Below are positions 5,719 to 8,375 of a stretch of DNA of 8,375 bases, in pieces; positions within the stretch are counted from its first letter, which is position 1, and each line of letters begins with the position of its first letter. The stretch lies in NCBI GenBank assembly GCA_023248095.1, contig JAHFFF010000071.1, positions 1-8,375 of the forward strand, written 5' to 3'. The DNA is from Candidatus Omnitrophota bacterium. GTDB lineage: Bacteria > Omnitrophota > Gorgyraeia > 1-14-0-20-64-10. The translations under genes were made by a program, and so were the position numbers. The notes under the pieces were generated by a model. The model saw nothing but the letters and a program-made list of their open reading frames with translations. It was not told the DNA's origin and made no database searches.

Positions 5719-6664
5719 CATCTCCTCGACATGCCCATTGGTCACCGTGATTGTCCCGTTTTTCAACCGTAAGCGTTTCTTGCCGTTCACCATCCGGAGC
5801 ATCCTCCGCCAAAGCCATTCCAACCTTCAGCTGATCCTCCTGGACGATGGCAGCACGGATGGCTCCTCCTCCGTTGCCCGGTCCTTCCCCGATCACCGGC
5901 TGCAGATGGTTCGCTTTTCGCGGCGGCGCGGAAAGGCAACCGTGGTCAATAAGGCGCTCCCGCTGGCGCGGGGCAAATACGTGAATATCTTCGACAGCGA
6001 TGATCTGATGACCCCCCATTCCCTGGCACGCCGCATCGGTTTCCTTTGCCGGTCCCGCTCATCCCTAGCCGTCATGGGCAGGATCGGACGGCTGATCGGC
6101 CCTCAGGGAAGACCCTTGCCGGAAGGCCATCCGCTGTCCCAACCTCTTGACGAGGCGGTGCGGGTAAAAAGACAGATGGCCAGGACGCTCGGAGGGCTGA
6201 TCCCCGAACTGTTTGCGTTTGGCCGCTGTCCGATCAGCCCGCTGAGCCTGACCCTTCTTCGCCGACGCACCATGGATCGGGTCGGCCGATTCAACGAGGC
6301 CTTCGCGGTTTCGGAAGACAAGGAATTCCTCTTGAGGCTCTCCGCACTTCAGCCCATCCCCTTCCTGGACGTCTCCTGCATGTGGTATCGGGTGCACGCC
6401 GACAACCTGTCGTTTCGAGTGGCCGGCAGCCGCCTGAAGATCCATCCCCGGTATCGGAGCCTAGATGAAAGGCTCCAGCAGATGTATCAAGAGGTTCGGC
6501 GGGCGTTCTCAGCCACCGCAAAGACGGAAACGCCAAACGGAAAATCCACGCGGCGAAGAAGGGCCAGCTCCAGCCTCAGCAAGCGTTCCAGGATCCCGTT
6601 CAGCGCGGGTGGCAGCGCCCTCAGGTCCGAGGTGGGCACCTTCGCGGCTCCCTTCAGCAGATAA
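5711..6664 (+). CDS. GT2 family glycosyltransferase with an unusual C-terminal tail
   Basis: The product has 317 residues. A GT-A glycosyltransferase domain occupies about 10-240: VTVIVPFFNRKRFL, then ILLDDGSTDGS with the nucleotide-sugar-binding DDGSTD at 45-50, DSDDLMTP with the metal-binding DxD at 95-98, and SEDKEFLLRL at 201-210 as the likely acceptor/catalytic-base region. It probably transfers a sugar from a nucleotide donor to a surface glycan precursor at the cytoplasmic face; donor and acceptor are unknown. The start is GTG at 5711, overlapping the kinase stop by 8 bases; only a weak AGG lies upstream. From residue 260 on, the frame runs antisense over the methyltransferase gene for 178 bases. 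It yields a Ser/Arg-rich tail of about 58 residues unlike normal GT2 sequence, so the gene has probably lost its original stop. Confidence 0.92.
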   Translation: MVNISSTCPLVTVIVPFFNRKRFLPFTIRSILRQSHSNLQLILLDDGSTDGSSSVARSFPDHRLQMVRFSRRRGKATVVNKALPLARGKYVNIFDSDDLMTPHSLARRIGFLCRSRSSLAVMGRIGRLIGPQGRPLPEGHPLSQPLDEAVRVKRQMARTLGGLIPELFAFGRCPISPLSLTLLRRRTMDRVGRFNEAFAVSEDKEFLLRLSALQPIPFLDVSCMWYRVHADNLSFRVAGSRLKIHPRYRSLDERLQQMYQEVRRAFSATAKTETPNGKSTRRRRASSSLSKRSRIPFSAGGSALRSEVGTFAAPFSR

Positions 6665-7239
6665 ACCTTCCGAGCTAGAAAGATCAGCGGAAACAAGAAG
6701 GCGTTCCAATAGGTCAGGCGGCGTACGATGAATCCCCGAGCAGACAACTTTCTCTTGAGTTCCGGGGCAGTGTATCGGTGCCGTGTGCGGACGGCGCGGT
6801 CGTGTACGCCCCGAAGACATTCGAAGGCGGGGAGGTTGACCAACAGGATTCCCCCTTCCTTCAAAACGCGGCGAAACTCCGCCAAGGCCTTCTCATCGTC
6901 CACCCCCTGCATGTAAAGGACGTCCAAGGAGAGGACCACATCAAACACCCCGTCCCTGAAGGGCAACGGGTGAACCGAGGCCTGAGAGACCCTGCCGCTT
7001 TTTCTGGTTCGAGCCAAGGCGACGGCCAAGGGCTCCCGATCGACACCATAAATCTCCACGCGCGGGAAGAGAGCGGAGAGAAACCGCAAGTTCCCACCGG
7101 TCCCGCAACCTGCGTCTAGGATCTTGAGGGGAGAGCCCGCGTATTCCCTCGCCATGGAGCCCACCAACCGTCGCAGGGCCGAATACCACCAGTGGCTGTC
7201 TTCCAGGAGGTAGATCGTCCGGACCTCGGAGGCAGACAT
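6487..7239 (-). CDS. Class I SAM-dependent methyltransferase
   Basis: The product has 250 residues. The N-terminal LLEDSHWWYSALRRLV (11-26) is the E-x-x-HWWY motif common in polysaccharide-associated methyltransferases. KILDAGCGTGGN at 39-50 is SAM-binding motif I, and VEIYGVD at 61-67 supplies the acidic residue that holds the SAM ribose. PFRDGVFDVVLSLDVLY at 93-109 and EFRRVLKEGGILLVNLPA at 121-138 complete a Methyltransf_11-type Rossmann domain. The tail (LNGILERLLRLELALLRR, then PFGVSVFAVAE) also looks genuine. The acceptor is unknown, and O-methylation of a glycan or small molecule is inferred from the neighbours. ATG at 7239 lies 20 bases after the epimerase stop on the same strand, with no evident Shine-Dalgarno, so translational coupling is likely. 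Its 3' end runs antisense to the GT2 gene by 178 bases. Confidence 0.92.
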   Translation of the reverse strand: MSASEVRTIYLLEDSHWWYSALRRLVGSMAREYAGSPLKILDAGCGTGGNLRFLSALFPRVEIYGVDREPLAVALARTRKSGRVSQASVHPLPFRDGVFDVVLSLDVLYMQGVDDEKALAEFRRVLKEGGILLVNLPAFECLRGVHDRAVRTRHRYTAPELKRKLSARGFIVRRLTYWNAFLFPLIFLARKVYLLKGAAKVPTSDLRALPPALNGILERLLRLELALLRRVDFPFGVSVFAVAENARRTS

Positions 7240-7259
7240 GGAAACGTTCGTCGGTTCGG

Positions 7260-8252
7260 TCAGAGGTAATGTTCTCCGTGAGCGCGAAAATACTCCAGGG
7301 TCTTCCGCAGCCCCTCCCGCAGATCAACGGAGGGGACCCAGCCCAAGCGGGACCGAATCAGGGAGTAGTCGGCGTAGAAATCTCCAATGTCGATCGCCTT
7401 CAGCTCGTCGGGAAAAGGGACGATCCGATAGCTCCCACGACCATTGAGCTCCACCAGCAGATCGGCGAGATCCCTCAGGGAGATGGCTCGCTCTCCCCCT
7501 AAGTTAAAGATCTGGCCGGTCGCCTCCTCGCGGCAAGCAGCCAGAAGCAGGGCATCCGATGCGTCGTCCACATACGTGAAGTCTCTTAACTGGCTCCCCT
7601 CGCCGAAAACAAGGATCTCCTCATTCTTCAGGAGCCTCCGGATCCAATCTCCCAGGAAGGTCTGACGCGCGTCCTTAATGCGCATCCTCGGACCATATGT
7701 GTTGGTCAGCCGGACGATCGCCGCCGGAATACCATAAACCTTGTGATAGATCCCGTGGTACCACTCCGCAGCCATCTTGTGGACCCCATTGATGTCAACA
7801 GGAACCACGGGGTGAGATTCTCGAACAGGCAGGCTGCGTGGAATACCATAGAGCTGGCGGGTGCTGGCGAAAACAACCTTTGTTCCTCCCCGGACTTTTC
7901 TCACGGCTTCGAGAATGGCCAACGAGGTCCTGCAGTTCATCTCCAGATCGGTCCAGGGATCCCGCATGGAATCCAGGTGGCTGGTCTGGCCGGCCAGATG
8001 GAAAAGATAATCCCGCCCTTCTAAAAGAGGAATCAATTTCGCCTCATCCCGCGCGTCCGCGACGGTGAGATCGGCGGGGCTGGGCAGATCGGCCGCGTGA
8101 AACATGCTTCCGCCGTGCTCCGGGATGAGGGCGTCCAGGATCGAAACCCGGGCTCCAAGGGCCGCCAGTTTCTTGGCCAGGTTGGAACCGATGAAACCCA
8201 GCCCCCCGGCAATGAGGACCTTCTTCCCCAGGAAAGCCTCTTTAATTTCCAT
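7260..8252 (-). CDS. NAD-dependent epimerase/dehydratase (extended SDR) with Asn at the catalytic Tyr position
   Basis: The 330-residue length and motifs fit nucleotide-sugar epimerases/dehydratases. GGLGFIG at 16-22 is the NAD-binding GxxGxxG loop. DYLFHLAGQTSH (81-92) and FASTRQLYG (128-136) are the usual strands near the active site. RLTNTYGPRM at 181-190 and FGEGSQLRDFTYVDD at 216-230 bind the nucleotide sugar. The expected YxxxK reads NGVHK at 155-159, so Asn replaces the Tyr general base while the Lys remains. I recall related sequences with NGxxK, so it may mark a subfamily. Substrate and product are unknown. ATG at 8252 has AAGGAG only two bases upstream, an unusually short spacing. 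The gene overlaps the upstream GT2 fragment by 11 bases and is followed by the methyltransferase, which supports a glycan operon. Confidence 0.92.
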   Translation of the reverse strand: MEIKEAFLGKKVLIAGGLGFIGSNLAKKLAALGARVSILDALIPEHGGSMFHAADLPSPADLTVADARDEAKLIPLLEGRDYLFHLAGQTSHLDSMRDPWTDLEMNCRTSLAILEAVRKVRGGTKVVFASTRQLYGIPRSLPVRESHPVVPVDINGVHKMAAEWYHGIYHKVYGIPAAIVRLTNTYGPRMRIKDARQTFLGDWIRRLLKNEEILVFGEGSQLRDFTYVDDASDALLLAACREEATGQIFNLGGERAISLRDLADLLVELNGRGSYRIVPFPDELKAIDIGDFYADYSLIRSRLGWVPSVDLREGLRKTLEYFRAHGEHYL

Positions 8253-8375
8253 CGCTCCTTGGAGATCCCAGAAACCGAAGGAGGTCCAGACCGGTCCGCA
8301 GAAGGTGTTTCGGAACGAAGAACCGGGACCTTCCGTAGAGACGGGGATAATGATTCACCCCGTGCTCGGAAAAGC
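8242..8375 (-). CDS. GT2-type glycosyltransferase, C-terminal fragment (runs off window)
   Basis: The last 43 codons and stop (TAA at 8244-8242) of a gene entering from the right edge. The translation contains VNHYPRLYGRSRFFVPKHLL followed by RTGLDLLRFLG. This looks like the C-terminal end of dolichyl-phosphate-mannose-synthase-like GT2 enzymes, where a 'HxxRxxGxSxF' type segment precedes a basic, often amphipathic tail. The catalytic part is outside the window, so the assignment rests on this segment only. It overlaps the epimerase start by 11 bases, consistent with one operon. Confidence 0.65.
   Translation of the reverse strand, partial: FSEHGVNHYPRLYGRSRFFVPKHLLRTGLDLLRFLGSPRSDGN

Overview
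The window is densely packed bacterial chromosome, GC-rich, with short or negative spacing between genes. I cannot name the phylum. It carries housekeeping markers (the start of smpB, a tRNA-Leu) and what looks like a surface-glycan and modification neighbourhood. The phospholipid/glycan-type genes, a C-terminal Trp on one beta-repeat protein and a membrane HD-GYP receptor fit an environmental Gram-negative bacterium, but this is inference. No stretch over 300 bases lacks a gene.

Left part (1-2511): the minus strand carries the N-terminal part of smpB (runs off the left edge), preceded in the same direction by a gene for a protein built from about eight copies of a beta-strand-like motif in an alternating spacing. 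Divergent from it is a membrane-bound HD-GYP protein, probably a cyclic-di-GMP phosphodiesterase with a Cache-like sensor and a HAMP domain.

Middle (2506-4712): a tightly overlapping minus-strand operon encodes a lipoyl/octanoyl-transferase-fold protein, a PqqD-like peptide-binding protein and a PF14907-type nucleotidyltransferase. The nucleotidyltransferase reading frame continues, with family-like sequence, about 30 codons upstream of its first usable start codon. Divergent from this operon, behind a recognisable sigma-70 type promoter, is tRNA-Leu(CAG).

Right part (4741-8375): on the plus strand, 28 bases after the tRNA, lie an HprK-like P-loop kinase and a GT2 glycosyltransferase (8-base overlap). 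They converge on a minus-strand run of a GT2 C-terminal fragment, an NAD-dependent epimerase/dehydratase with Asn in place of the catalytic Tyr, and a class I SAM methyltransferase. The GT2 and methyltransferase genes overlap tail to tail by 178 bases.

The noteworthy theme is the PqqD-like protein + PF14907 nucleotidyltransferase + HprK-like kinase set. From memory these three families recur together in 'HPr-rel' type loci and as tailoring genes in some lasso-peptide loci. Here they sit with glycan genes, arranged divergently around a tRNA, with no visible precursor peptide, cyclase, protease or radical SAM enzyme. They may form a small uncharacterised modification module.
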